Below are positions 27,187 to 38,719 of a stretch of DNA of 64,000 bases, one piece after another. Position numbers and translations under genes: made by a program. Below the pieces are notes generated by a model. That model was not told where the DNA came from. It saw only the letters and a program-made list of their open reading frames with translations, and did not search any database. Source of the stretch: Syngnathus acus (Eukaryota; Chordata; Actinopteri; Syngnathiformes; Syngnathidae); contig NC_051087.1 of assembly GCF_901709675.1 (NCBI RefSeq), forward strand, positions 6,682,319-6,746,318, in the 5' to 3' direction. The number at the start of each line of letters is the position of its first letter. Positions within the stretch are counted from its first letter, which is position 1.

Positions 27187-30182
27187 AATGTTACTATAGT
27201 CCATTTCTGAGCATATTATCACGCATGTCAATATTCTCATTCATCTTTGTCATGCTTTTGTATGAGTTCCAATTCAATTCCGCTCATAAAAAGGTTATTG
27301 CGCAATCTCCAGCCTCTGTGATGCACGATGCGCGTGTGTAAACAGGTGACATCCACCCATTGTGAAGGCTGCAACAACAACAGTCCTTCTCCACGCGTCC
27401 CACCTTTGACCCCTGGCGTAACTCGGGCCACCTACTGTGGTGATACAGCTGAACCCTCCACTCTCCTCTTCCCCATCATGCTTCATTTCACTCCTCCTTT
27501 TGTCTCTTATTGGGATGGGACTTTTTTAAAAATAGTTTTAAATCAGCACGAGACATATTAGCCTGCACAAATGCACCTGATTGGCCGATCTCTCTGCATA
27601 CCTGTAACTGCACACAATGAGGTAGTTGTTTGAATTGCAGGTGAGGGAATGTGCGATTGTCAAGATACCCAAACATACTGCGTCAAACTTGTTGAGTGAC
27701 CTTAATACTTAAACTTAAATGACCACCAACTTGTGTGATAACTTCATCAAAATCTCTCCAAATCTACTAGGCTGTGAATTATTATTATTTTTTTGGTCAT
27801 TAAGGTGTGACTTCTGAGCCAATGTCTGCCTATACAACATTTGGAACAAATTTCTGGCAGGCCATTCAGTGAACCTGTGTATCACTGAAATTCATTAAGG
27901 ACCTAAACAAATTGATATCTATCTATTTCTATTGGCTTGTTTCCCCCTGGAGCGTTTATAGAGGACCACCGAGACCAAAGGGAAACAATGCAGTGCACTT
28001 TTCCATATTGGGTTTCACCAACGACCCGAATCGCTACGTTATGTTACCATTCATGATTGTTATCCTCCGTCATCTAGGTTGCTAGGCGACAGAGGTGCGC
28101 TTTGTGACGCAGAGGTTGCTGTCGGAAAGAGTTGTCTCTCTGTCGACTTGATTGTCTTGTTCAACGGCTTAGTTTGGTCTGAGAAAACAGAAGTTATATT
28201 ATGCCTTAAAGCGATAAAGCAACAATCGGTAACAATTAACGTCTGCCTTTAAATCATTTTGCTCATAACGTTGTAGCCTAATTAGGAGAATATTGTCTCT
28301 GTCATTGCGATAACTCTGGATCACCTACTTTAGTTTTGGACCAACCAGGACCTTTGCCTTTGTTGCCGTGCAGAGTTGTGTGTACTGCTTGTACAAATAG
28401 TTGCATGATAAAATAATTAGAAAATTACAGCAAATTAAAAAAAAAGAGATGCTTTGAAAGCCACACAAATATAAACATCACCGACACATCTCGTTCACAC
28501 GCTCTGAACAGTTTCAGTTCATCCTTCACGAGATGGAAAAGAGGTGGAACTGTTTTTCAGCCTTTTGTTTCTTGTCATAAAATCCCTATTTCGTGACACT
28601 GCTCAGGAGCTTAGTCATTGTGTGTTTAGGAATTTGTATTTGGAGGGTGTTAATATGGCAGTCCAACCGGCTTATTTTTATCCTTCTTGCTTTGCCAGAG
28701 TGCGTGTGTATGTGCGTTTGTGGGTGCGACTGTGTGTGAAAAGAATCATCTCTCAAATAAAGAAAACATTTTAAGTTAAAGATTGCTTGCAACTTTACCT
28801 CACTTCACACACAGTTTACATTCTCAGGGGATTAATAAAAGTGGCATTCTACTCAGGGGGAACACTTAATGAGCTTAACTTGGAACATTTCATGAATCTA
28901 ATGCAAATTTACAAAATTAGATTGAAGCAAGTGGCAAAATGGCCACCCCCCCCTGAAATGGATAAAAACAGGAAAAAGCATTTTTTGACTTGACTTCCCC
29001 TTTTTACACAGTGGTGGATTACTCTTATGATGAGGTGCGGTTATACATTTATCTTTCGAAGCGCCTATTTATTCATTAATTTTTACAATGCATGGAGAGT
29101 TAACTAAACGTCTTCATTAAACTTGTTGAATTGTATGAAGTGTCCCATCTTAACTGTGAGGATTGAAGTTTTGCCCAAGCGCTCTTCACTTGAATGATTT
29201 GTCTCGGCGTTACTCAATTTGTCCTCCAATGAATGTTGGAGGATGTTATGTAAATAGTGACACCACTATTTCAAGTTTAAGTTGTAAGAATAAGTGTTAT
29301 AACTGCCATGTGGCATCAGCTCAGGTTTTCTTTTGTCTCATTGCTTGCAGTATCTCTCATGGCTGATGACTCATATGCATTTATTTGACTTGATGCTTTT
29401 GTCATTTAGCTTGACAAACTTCTTTTTTGATTGTGCTTGATCTGCTATTGGTTAGCCGCAAGGCACATGACTGGAGTGTCAGCAGACAAAGGAGTAGGCA
29501 AAAGAGGATTCGGCTTAAATCACGATGACCCGTGTGAGGTGAGTGTAAGGCAGAGCGTCACTGTGATTGTGCTGAGTCTTTTTCGTTAATGATAAGCGGG
29601 AACATTGCGATTGGCTGACTCTTCCTTCAGGATGTGAGGTGAAACCTTTGAATGAGGAAATGTTACAACTGAACACACATTTCCCTTTTGGGAAGTGTTG
29701 TTTGACTTACAATGTCTTTTTGGCATCAGCATATTTTTTACATTTTGCTGTGCACATGTATATTGTAGACATATGGAACTATTTGAGCAAAATGCCAATC
29801 TTCAAATCAGATTAAGATTAAAAATGGCACCACACGTCAAATCACTGTTTGTGTGCCGCCACCTGTGTGGGTTTACAGCAGACCAGTTTGGCCAGTTCCC
29901 CCATGTTTGATAGTTATCATCTCTAAACCTGTGTCTCATCCACCTGTATGCTTGTGAACTTCCTACATTTGCTTCTTCTCCTAAAAAAATATATATATTA
30001 ATGTGTGTTGTGTCACTCTAGTCTGCACACATGAGCTTGTCTTGGTGTGTATTTATGCTATTTGGTATCTCTGAATTGGGCTCTCCTCTGCCTCTTAAAT
30101 GGCTTTGCTTGGTCTTCACACCTAATTTCACCATGTTGACGGGAACACAGAATTTGTCCATTTGCAAACTTTGCTCTGTCTA

Positions 30183-30186
<4 letters not shown>

Positions 30187-30250
<64 letters not shown>
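30187..30250 (+). repeat. (TG)n microsatellite running into (GC)n
   Basis: A TG array of more than 60 bp passes directly into alternating GC/TG bases (30251-30277) and then a GAAA purine tract. The alternating purine-pyrimidine run next to a polypurine run is a classic candidate for non-B DNA. Confidence 0.95.
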
Positions 30251-30252
<2 letters not shown>

Positions 30253-30278
30253 CGCGCGCGCGCGTGTGCGCGTGTGCG

Positions 30279-30317
<39 letters not shown>

Positions 30318-30410
30318 AGGAAAGAAAGAAGGAAGGAAAGAAGGAAAGAAGGAAAGAAAGAAAGAGAGTCAGAGAGAGAGAGTCAGAGAGAGAGAGAGTC
30401 AAAGAGAGAG
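30279..30410 (+). repeat. (GAAA)n/(GAAG)n and (GA)n polypurine tract
   Basis: Strand-pure purine sequence: GAAA and GAAG tetranucleotides to about 30363, then GA-rich sequence with AGTC interruptions to about 30410. No gene is implied; the Lys/Glu-rich open frames across it are low-complexity artefacts. Confidence 0.95.
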
Positions 30411-33400
30411 GAGAATCCTGTCCTTCATTAACAGAGCCATTGGTTAATGTATCACTGGTACATTGGCAATTGCAGCGCACGTGATAACAGCGTTGTGCTT
30501 GTGCACTAAAAATTATTCAAGGTTGTGTTTAAAGTTGCACACGTTCCTTGTGTGTGTCTGACAAAAATGACTGGAATGTGATGTGTTTAGTCTTTATTGC
30601 AGATTGTCTCACTTCATTGTGTGTCTAAGTGTGATAAAGTTAAGTTAGTGCTGAAAGTGAATTGTCAAAGTCACTTTGGATATACGGCCTGCTTATGAGT
30701 GATCATTTTGTGGTCAATGAATGATCCACATCTGAAAAGTGGACTTAAGGACATGCCTGTTTTAACTTTAGATATTAAATATTTGATGGCATTGCTCTTA
30801 AGTTATAGTGGAAACACTGCCAAGACTGCAATTTGCAAAAATGCAAATACATTTTATATTTATTTATTTATTTGTTTGTTGACCTACATTTTTTGTATTT
30901 TTACATGGAGCTTGTGAAAGGGTTAACATCTATTTAAAATGTTTACCTGTTGGTTTATATTTTGTCTAGTGTATGATTGATGTCCAGTGAAAACGATGCA
31001 ATTATACATTTTGCAAATATTGTATTTTTTGGGGCCACATGAAAAGTCTATGGATGGACTGTTTGATGGGGGAAATTTCAGATGTAATCAACACACTGAA
31101 TTAATTCAGAGTATGAAAAATGAAAACAATAGCCGCTGTAATCTCGTCACATGTTTTTGTGCTGCAAAATTTCCAGAAGCGAAACCTTTATCAGTTCAAA
31201 CTACAAAGCATCTAAATGCTCCCATGGTTATTTCAAACCGTTTAAATTATTTACTTACAATCTGGACTTTAGTCTCACTGCACTGTTGGCCAATATTGTT
31301 CTGCGGGTCATCTGTCAATGTTTTTAAAAAATGTGGTTTTAAAATACTCTGGCATACTCAGATTGAACTGTTTTACTTAAAGGTGGTGGGGGGGGGGTTT
31401 AAGATTTATTTAAGCACCAAAGTAAAACATGCACATGAATTTGCCTGTCAGTTATATCAAATCTCATTTTTATAACATGGCACAACTGTCTTGTGGTTTC
31501 CAGGCTAACCCAGATAAGACATCGACCACAAATCATTTTTATAGCCGACAACGTACAAAAAAAACGTTTAAACCTTTTAAAAAAACAACATGGATCTTGC
31601 TTCTTATAGATCAAGTCCTCTCTGATTGGCATTCCATTGCTGTTTCTGAGATCTCTCAGATCCATTTGTTTTCGTCCAAGAGAAGAAAAAGTTTTGAAAA
31701 CCGTAGATTGTACTTGAAATGTTTCCAAACCACAAAGAAGACCCCTCTATCTGTTTCACTTGATCATTTTCATGAAAGCTTTTCTCAAGAAGTGCGTGTG
31801 CTGTAAACACATCTACACGCTGACAAGCTTTTCCTTGATTGTTTCCAATCATCGCTTCTTGTCACACCCTTTTCTGCCCCCTCTTTATTCCTTATCAGCT
31901 GAGAGAAAGAATAAATAGGTGGTGCCTCTGTGTGTCTTGCTGGAGGGTTGGGGGGGGGGGTTTACCTGCACTAAACGGCCCCACCTCTCTTTTCTGCCCA
32001 TTGAGAATGAGTAAACACAAAAGCACCTTTACTTAGTTCCACACTCACAGTGCCAGAAGCAAGCAGGCAGAGATCCGCTCTGCCTCTATCTACCGTCGGT
32101 AAAGTCAAGAAGACAAACGCAGAAGTTGCATCTTGGACCACCTGTTGCTTGACATCTGTGCTCCTCAGTGCGGCCCACAGGTACAGTGGTGACTTTCACC
32201 TTCAAGTCTTTTGTCTTCTTACTGTGTCTCTGAGCAGCCGATTGTCACAATTTTAAAACTACATTGTAACAGAGACATTATTTCGACTAGATATGATTTT
32301 TTAAAGGCACGTTTCTAATGAAGCCTCAGTTACAGGGTAACGGCTAAAACTGCTTTCTAATTTGAACATGTAAATTGTGTATTGCATTTAGAACGTTCCG
32401 CTGTATCGAGACGAGTGTTGCTTGTTGTCCTTCCTCATTTCACCTCATTCAGTCAGTGAGAAATGATTGTGAACAAGGAGCAGAACACCTGGAAGCAATG
32501 ATGGATTGGACTGGAGGTCATTTTGGCCATTACAGTGAAACCAGTGGAACCAGTGGAGTGGCATAAGGACTGTGCTATGACTGTGTGTGCGTGTGCGTGC
32601 GTGTGTGCATCCGTCCGTTCGTCCGTGTGTGTGTGTGTGTTCAGGCTATATATTTTGTAATCTGTGGACTTTTGCCCTACTAAAGAGCTGTTTGTTGTGT
32701 CCATAAGTGTGTGTATGTGTGTTGTGAAACAGTGTGAACTAGATCTAAAGGAAAACCAAACATGCCACAGAAACACTTTTCACATTACTTTGCGAGAAAG
32801 GCTGAAAAACATTGTGTTGATTGGAATTCTAGGTTTACACACGCAGATAGTGACACGGACTTTTCAAGATGTGTTTGTCGAATGGGCGGACCAATGTTTG
32901 ATGGTGAAGGGCGAGGAATAATGTTGAAGGAGGGAAATGCAGGATTGAAATTGTTAATATTTCCTCGTTAAAGTCGTTGAACAAAGTCACAATTTAAGTG
33001 TTGAATCTTCCCAGTGAGTGACAATATCACCGTCAGCTCCAATAATTGTCTTAAAGTTGTTGCCTTTGTCAGGCCGGCTGATTAACGCGAGGAATGTGTT
33101 TGGCCAAGAAGGCAAAACTCATTTTTGTCCGAGCCAAAGCAAAATCAGCTTTTATTATTGGTGATGTATGTTGGTCAAGGACACAAACTTCATTCTGCAA
33201 CCTTTTATTAAGGTTTGAAGCAGGGCTTAAGTGATTGCTCAATCAGACAATCCAAATGCTCTGTTTTGAGTTTAAAGTCTACAGTTACATTGCAGTGTTT
33301 TTTTTTTTCGAGTGGTTCCTAAAGGCAGGGGGGCTCTTGGGGTAAATGAGCTGGAATCATCTCTCCGCGGTGAAGTGGGAACAGGCTGCGGGCAGTCGCA

Positions 33401-33869
33401 CACACACTCCGTCTGACCTGAAATTCTTCAGGCCACCTTCACTTTTGAAGGGCTCTCGAGCTCCGAGGGAGGCCTGACGAGATCGTGGGGGGGAACAGTT
33501 AGTCCCCTCTTTTCTCTGTCCGTAAGTCTTCCTATATACATCATGACCCGCACCCGATAGTCATACTAAGTTCTGTCACAGTTCTGTATGTTAACTTGCC
33601 CCCTCCCACACACGCACTATTTGAGCTCGAGTGAGCCAGAGGAATGATGGTGGATGAAAGACAAACCGACCACTTTATTAAATCGCAGATGAAGTACAAT
33701 TTTATCCGAATTTTACACTTCTTGTACATCTCTTTACAATGAGCTGGAATAGGGTAAAGCAAGTGGGAAACTCCATTTTAAATTTTGAGCATGTGTAAAA
33801 ATGCTGGCATTTAAGTTTTTAATTTAATTTAATTTAATTATGATGTTTTTGTATTAATAACCAGGTATA

Positions 33870-34100
33870 ATGTATCCATTCTTCCGTGCTTATCCTTATG
33901 GGTCATGGGTGAGCTCCCGACTTTGGGTGAAAGGTTGGTTACACCCTGGATTGGTTACCAGCCAATCGCAGGGTACTACATGTGGACAAACAACGATTCA
34001 AACTCACTGTTACACCATGTCTGAGCATGGGTGTCAAACATAGGGTTCACGGGCCAAAACTGGCCCATGAGGGGGTTCAGTCCAGCCCAATGAATAACTA
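33870..34100. mobile_element. Degenerate interspersed-repeat fragments
   Basis: Two juxtaposed pieces resemble repeats scattered widely in fish genomes: one around 33878-33990 (CACCCTGGATTGGTTACCAG, then CCAATCGCAGGG), and one around 34028-34090 (GGTGTCAAACATAGGGTT, then GGGCCAAAACTGGCCC). The second matches, in inverse orientation, the sequence at 43703-43770. Both are fragments without coding capacity. Confidence 0.55.
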
Positions 34101-37100
34101 TGAAACTGAAAGAAAAATAAATTTGCTGCTGGGAAGATTTTTGAGAGTTATTATCCTCATGTTTAAAATGTTTAAAAACAGCCGTGTAACCACTAGTCCG
34201 CCGCGCTGTTCACGGTAATTTATCATTATTTCAATGTATTATTTTAATTCATCATTATTTTGTTAGTATATTAGATTGAAGCTGGAAAAACAGTGCACAC
34301 ATCTTGAAATTAAAAAAAAAGATTTTTTTTTATTTCCCAGAAAGCTCCAGTCTCGCTAAAAATGTCCTTCACTGATCTTTTTGGAAATCAAGCTCGCACA
34401 AAATGATTACCAGTACAACTATGTATAGGGAACGAGCACCACTCATTGACACAAAGAGTAATTATACGGACACATTGTAAACTAAACAATAGTTTTATCT
34501 TCAAGGTAGTATATTTTTAACAAGTATCCTTCTCTTTACCTAATAAACATTAACTTTATCCAAGCAAATAAAAGGCTTGTCAAATTGTCACCTGACTAGA
34601 TTATCAGTGTGAATGTAGCCAGTCCTTCACTACTCCAGGGAAGTCGTCAGGGTGTTGACAGACGTATTGTGTGAACCTCCGCTGTGAGGACATCTTGTGT
34701 CCTGAAGGTTAGCCACAGCTCCCACTTCCCTTTCATCAACTTGTTTCACTTGCTCATTCATTTTCTTGGAGAATGCACAAGAGACAGAAAATATCGTGTC
34801 ATCACTTCTCGCTCTTGAATCTATATTGGCTCTTTGTTGTAAAGGAGATGGGGTTTGTCAGCTGTTATAGAGCATGTGTGGGATATCACAACAGGAACTT
34901 GAGTGTGTTGAGGCTGGTTCTCGGTGTCCTCATATGATTAGGAGGAAGCGCTTCCTGTAAAAGTCCAGTGTGAGCCTCAACACTGCACTCCTGCAGGTCA
35001 CGTCGCTCTCTGTGACCCTTTACACACGTGACATGCTACTTATTTACTTTCATGGATGACTTGCAAAACCAAACTGGCTCAGAGGCCAAGATACTGATTA
35101 CAAGCACTGTTTTATTGCTGACTTTATTCCTGCCTTTTTGTCTGCTTGGCAGATTCCTGTATGTGTGTGTGTATGTGTGTGTGTGGCCCTGTCCTCAAAG
35201 GAGAACAAAGTCATACAGTGACAACTTTAAAACTTTAAAATAGAGAGAGATCACAGTTAACAATTGATGGTTCTGAAATTCAGCACATCCCCTTCACCCC
35301 AAATCGCCTGATGCATGTCGTAATTTGAATTGGCTTGTGCTAATGTCGAACTTTTTATGTGCTTTGATCAAATGTAAAATGTGGGCAGCGATCACAATGA
35401 AGTGGAGATATATATATATATTTTTTTTAGATTTCAAGCCATGATGACTATTTTTTTCGTTTTTTCCCTTTGTTCTTGGTGCTATTTAGACTTCCTTATC
35501 AGTTGTTTTCCTGGTCGTTAAGGAGTGGTGCCAGTTTCAATAACAGCAGATACTCAAGCAAACTGTTGACCACACACTGAGACTTTAATCTCACTCACTT
35601 GATTTCACCCCATCTGCTCTACTTTGTCCTTCACTCCCTCTTGTCCTGCTCTTGAGGGCATTCTTTTTAGACAGAAACTACAAGAGCAAGTCAAGTCCTC
35701 TCATCTGGGACTTTGTACCCTTCTTTCCCTCTCCTTGTGCTCTCTAGCTCACTTAGCTGCCCAGGAAGGTGTGTGTTGTTTGCTTAAACTAAGCCGGTGA
35801 CCAAAAAAAAAAAAAAAACACATGCCCAAAGACGCTCTCATCTTGTGCAGACAGGACAGAAATCATCTGGAAACCCCCCCCTCAAAAAAACCAGAGGATG
35901 TTTCTAAAAGCTTCCTGTTATTTTCCACCTTTCATTTTCTGCAACTCTAAGCAAAAAAAGACAACTTCATTTCCCATCAGCCATCTCTCCTTCCTTCTTT
36001 CTAACACACACACACACAAACACATCACACGGAGTTTTGTACCTGTTGAAGCTCCACCCCGATCATCGCTCATGCTTGCAGTGTTTGTGTAGATGAGGCC
36101 GGCCAGCCTGTGTGTGCTCAGTGCCCCGCTGTACCTGTCTCTCATGGAGGTGGACCAGCACTCCTTAGAGCAGACGGCCCAGCGGTGAAAAAGCAACTTT
36201 GGTAGCTATCCTCACTTCTCTTGCTTTTCTTTCCTTTTCCATCCATCATCTTCTTTATTAATACTTCACCTTGTTTGTCTCATGCTTCAGTCACTATGAC
36301 ATTTGCTCAACACTGGAAGGCAAATTTGGAACTCAATTTTGACTTGAGGCTGTGTGGAAATGCAGCAATGTGTGTTAAAGTAGTACAAGGTTTTGTTTGT
36401 CTTTCCGTCAACGCTCGCATAATAATTTGGGCCTGTTTGCATTGTTAATTTCTGGATAGAAAATGAGATGTGCGTCTTTTTTTTGCAAACACTCTTCTTC
36501 AATTCGTCAACAAATTTAGCTGTACACCCCTCAGCTGAAGATTTTTGCCTGCGTAACACTAACAGATCCAATACATTGGTTGCATCATAGTCATCAAATG
36601 GAGCTAAATAAAATAACTGATTGGGAACAGCTCAGTATGCTGTACTGTGAACTACAACAATAACAATAATCATACAGTAATAAATGTCGCTGACTTTACT
36701 GCAGTGATTTCAATGAAAACATATTTTGAAAAATAATTGCTTTGTTCAATGAATACCTTAGCAGAACTTGGCATCGTAATTATTGTAAGGCAGAATTACT
36801 GATAATGCCGTTGCCCTTGAATATTATATCCTGATTCTTTCTTCTTCCTACTGTGTGGAATTATTCATCAATGTCAAGCCTTGTGTACAGACTGTAAGAT
36901 GACTTTATGGCCGAGTTCAGAGGATACTCGTAAACGCCTTTTCTGCACTCATAAAACAATGTGGTCCTCTATAACACATTGTTAGTACACACGGAATCAG
37001 GTGCTTCTATCAATTATAAACGTGTGGCTGATCTCTCAGAGCCATTGCAGTGACTCTTTAACCTGGCAGATTAGTCAATCAAGTCTTTGCCCTTTAACAT

Positions 37101-37341
37101 CTCTTCTGATTCCTTCACAACCTTTAACCACAAGAGCTGTTGAATGACTTGAAGGTTTAACGTGATCCTGTTGTCATAAAATGCAGACAGGTCAGATTTG
37201 AGATCATGTGTGTTCTTGGCTTTTTTTGTTGACGTCTCACTCTGATATATAGATTTGGGTTCGGACTAAAGCTCACTTTTGAGTAAAAGCTACAATTTGT
37301 GGTGGTGGGTTAATCATTTACCTGTTGCCTCTCTGGCACAA

Positions 37342-37366
37342 CACACACACACACACACACACACAC
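37342..37366 (+). repeat. (AC)n microsatellite
   Basis: A short AC dinucleotide array about 25 bp long. Confidence 0.9.
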
Positions 37367-38133
37367 TCATGCACGTAGTGAGTCATGATTGGATTACATT
37401 GTCACTACCGGTCCACACAGTCTGAGAGGTTGTCCTTCCTTGAGTTTTAATAATCCTTTTGACTATTGTTTTTTTTTAAGCTTTATAAAAACTCAGAAAC
37501 ATAAAATGGTCTAATAATATGTCACTTTAACCTCGTCACACTCAGCTAATGACTGATGATAGAAAATAAGCAACATCCTGTTTCGTCACTCTTGGCTCCC
37601 ACACCTTTGCATGAACTAAAGAATCACGATTCTTCTACGTGGCAATTGTAAGGTGTGTGTGGGTGTGTGTTTTGGGTGGGGGTGATGAAATATTGGGTCA
37701 GGTCAAATTAATGCGTGCGTTACCATGGTTGCTTGGCTTTGCAGAGTTTCTACCTTTGTTGACTGCCTCGTGCTCACCATCAAATGTCCCAATAATCGAA
37801 AGACGCAAACCACACAATGGCACACAACCCACACACGCATAGTCTGAGATGATTGGTTGCCTCACATTGCGGTGATTAGAGACTCAATGCTGTGGATTTT
37901 TTGTTTTCTGAATGCCGCCAGTGTTGAGCAGTAAGAGGTTTACGCTTAGGAGCCTGATTGTTCTCTGTTCTTTTTATGGAGGTACAGTATTAATAAAAAT
38001 GAATACAAGTGCACCTGCACGCACATTTCATTCATATTGAGCAGGGGGGTTGAATATCCAACACCTTCTTGTGTGCCAAACAGTTAAATGTGCATGGAGG
38101 TACAGTGCACATCAGATCAGCGGTGCATCCAGC

Positions 38134-38375
38134 CAGAGGCGTAGCCAAGCCAATTTAAAAACAAAATCGAGTTTTTTCGATTCTTCATTTTCATGCCGTT
38201 TTTTTCTTTCGGTCTTGCGCGAATGTGCTTGCGCTATTCTATGTGCGCGATGTTATCCATTCACCGTTTGCCTCCCGGACGTTGTTTTAGCGATCAGCGA
38301 ACGGCGTGGGTGATGTTCGATTTTTTTTCCTGTGGGCGTGCGCCCCTACTGGAAAAATTCCTGGCTACGCCTCTG
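38134..38375. mobile_element. Non-autonomous hAT miniature element (MITE), 242 bp
   Basis: Inverted ends CAGAGGCGTAGCCA at 38134 and TGGCTACGCCTCTG ending at 38375 bracket a 242 bp segment without coding capacity. The element is flanked by a perfect 8-bp direct repeat CATCCAGC (38126-38133 and 38376-38383). An 8-bp duplication and termini starting CAG are the hallmarks of the hAT superfamily. It sits about 310 bp upstream of the first rbm47 coding exon, in an intron or the promoter-proximal flank. The sharp duplication suggests a fairly recent insertion. Confidence 0.88.
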
Positions 38376-38719
38376 CATCCAGCCCTCAGTCATAGTAAAC
38401 ATGTGACCGAGCCGACCTCAGTGAACCTTGAACGAAAGTTTAGGGCTTTATGACTTGCCAATCTCTCTTATGGGGGTCAGAGATCAGAACAGCGTCTTAA
38501 GAAGCGAACAAAACAGGGTTGTAAAACTACTGATAGTGAGGCAACTTGAGGATTTATAGATGATTGTCGTATTAAGCCTTACCTTATCTAGGTTTCCAAT
38601 AATCTTCGTGCTTTATTCAAGCATGCTGAAATGTATTATTTGACAGAAACTAAAGAATGATTTCTCCCAATCTCTCTGCCTTCCTTAGGCCACAGATCTA
38701 ATTGGATGCTTTTGTCAGA

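Larger units (their letters stand above)
24570..38689. other. Long region upstream of rbm47; no coding gene recognised
   Basis: About 14 kb without a recognisable coding exon. It probably contains rbm47 5' non-coding exons and regulatory DNA, since the first rbm47 coding exon begins with an acceptor at 38687-38688. Items of note are an X-box-like site at 28078, microsatellites near 27.1, 30.2 and 37.3 kb, GC-rich patches near 33.37-33.49 kb and 36.09-36.19 kb, interspersed-repeat fragments near 33.87-34.10 kb, and a hAT miniature element at 38134. Confidence 0.55.

Noticed and set aside
27619-27641. let-7-like string TGAGGTAGTTGTTTGAATT
   Set aside because: It has the let-7 seed, but no complementary arm lies within 100 bp on either side, so no miRNA hairpin can form.
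30987-31475. 162-codon plus-strand frame
   Set aside because: AT-rich codons, no recognisable domain, no splice or promoter context, and overlapping frames on both strands of similar quality.
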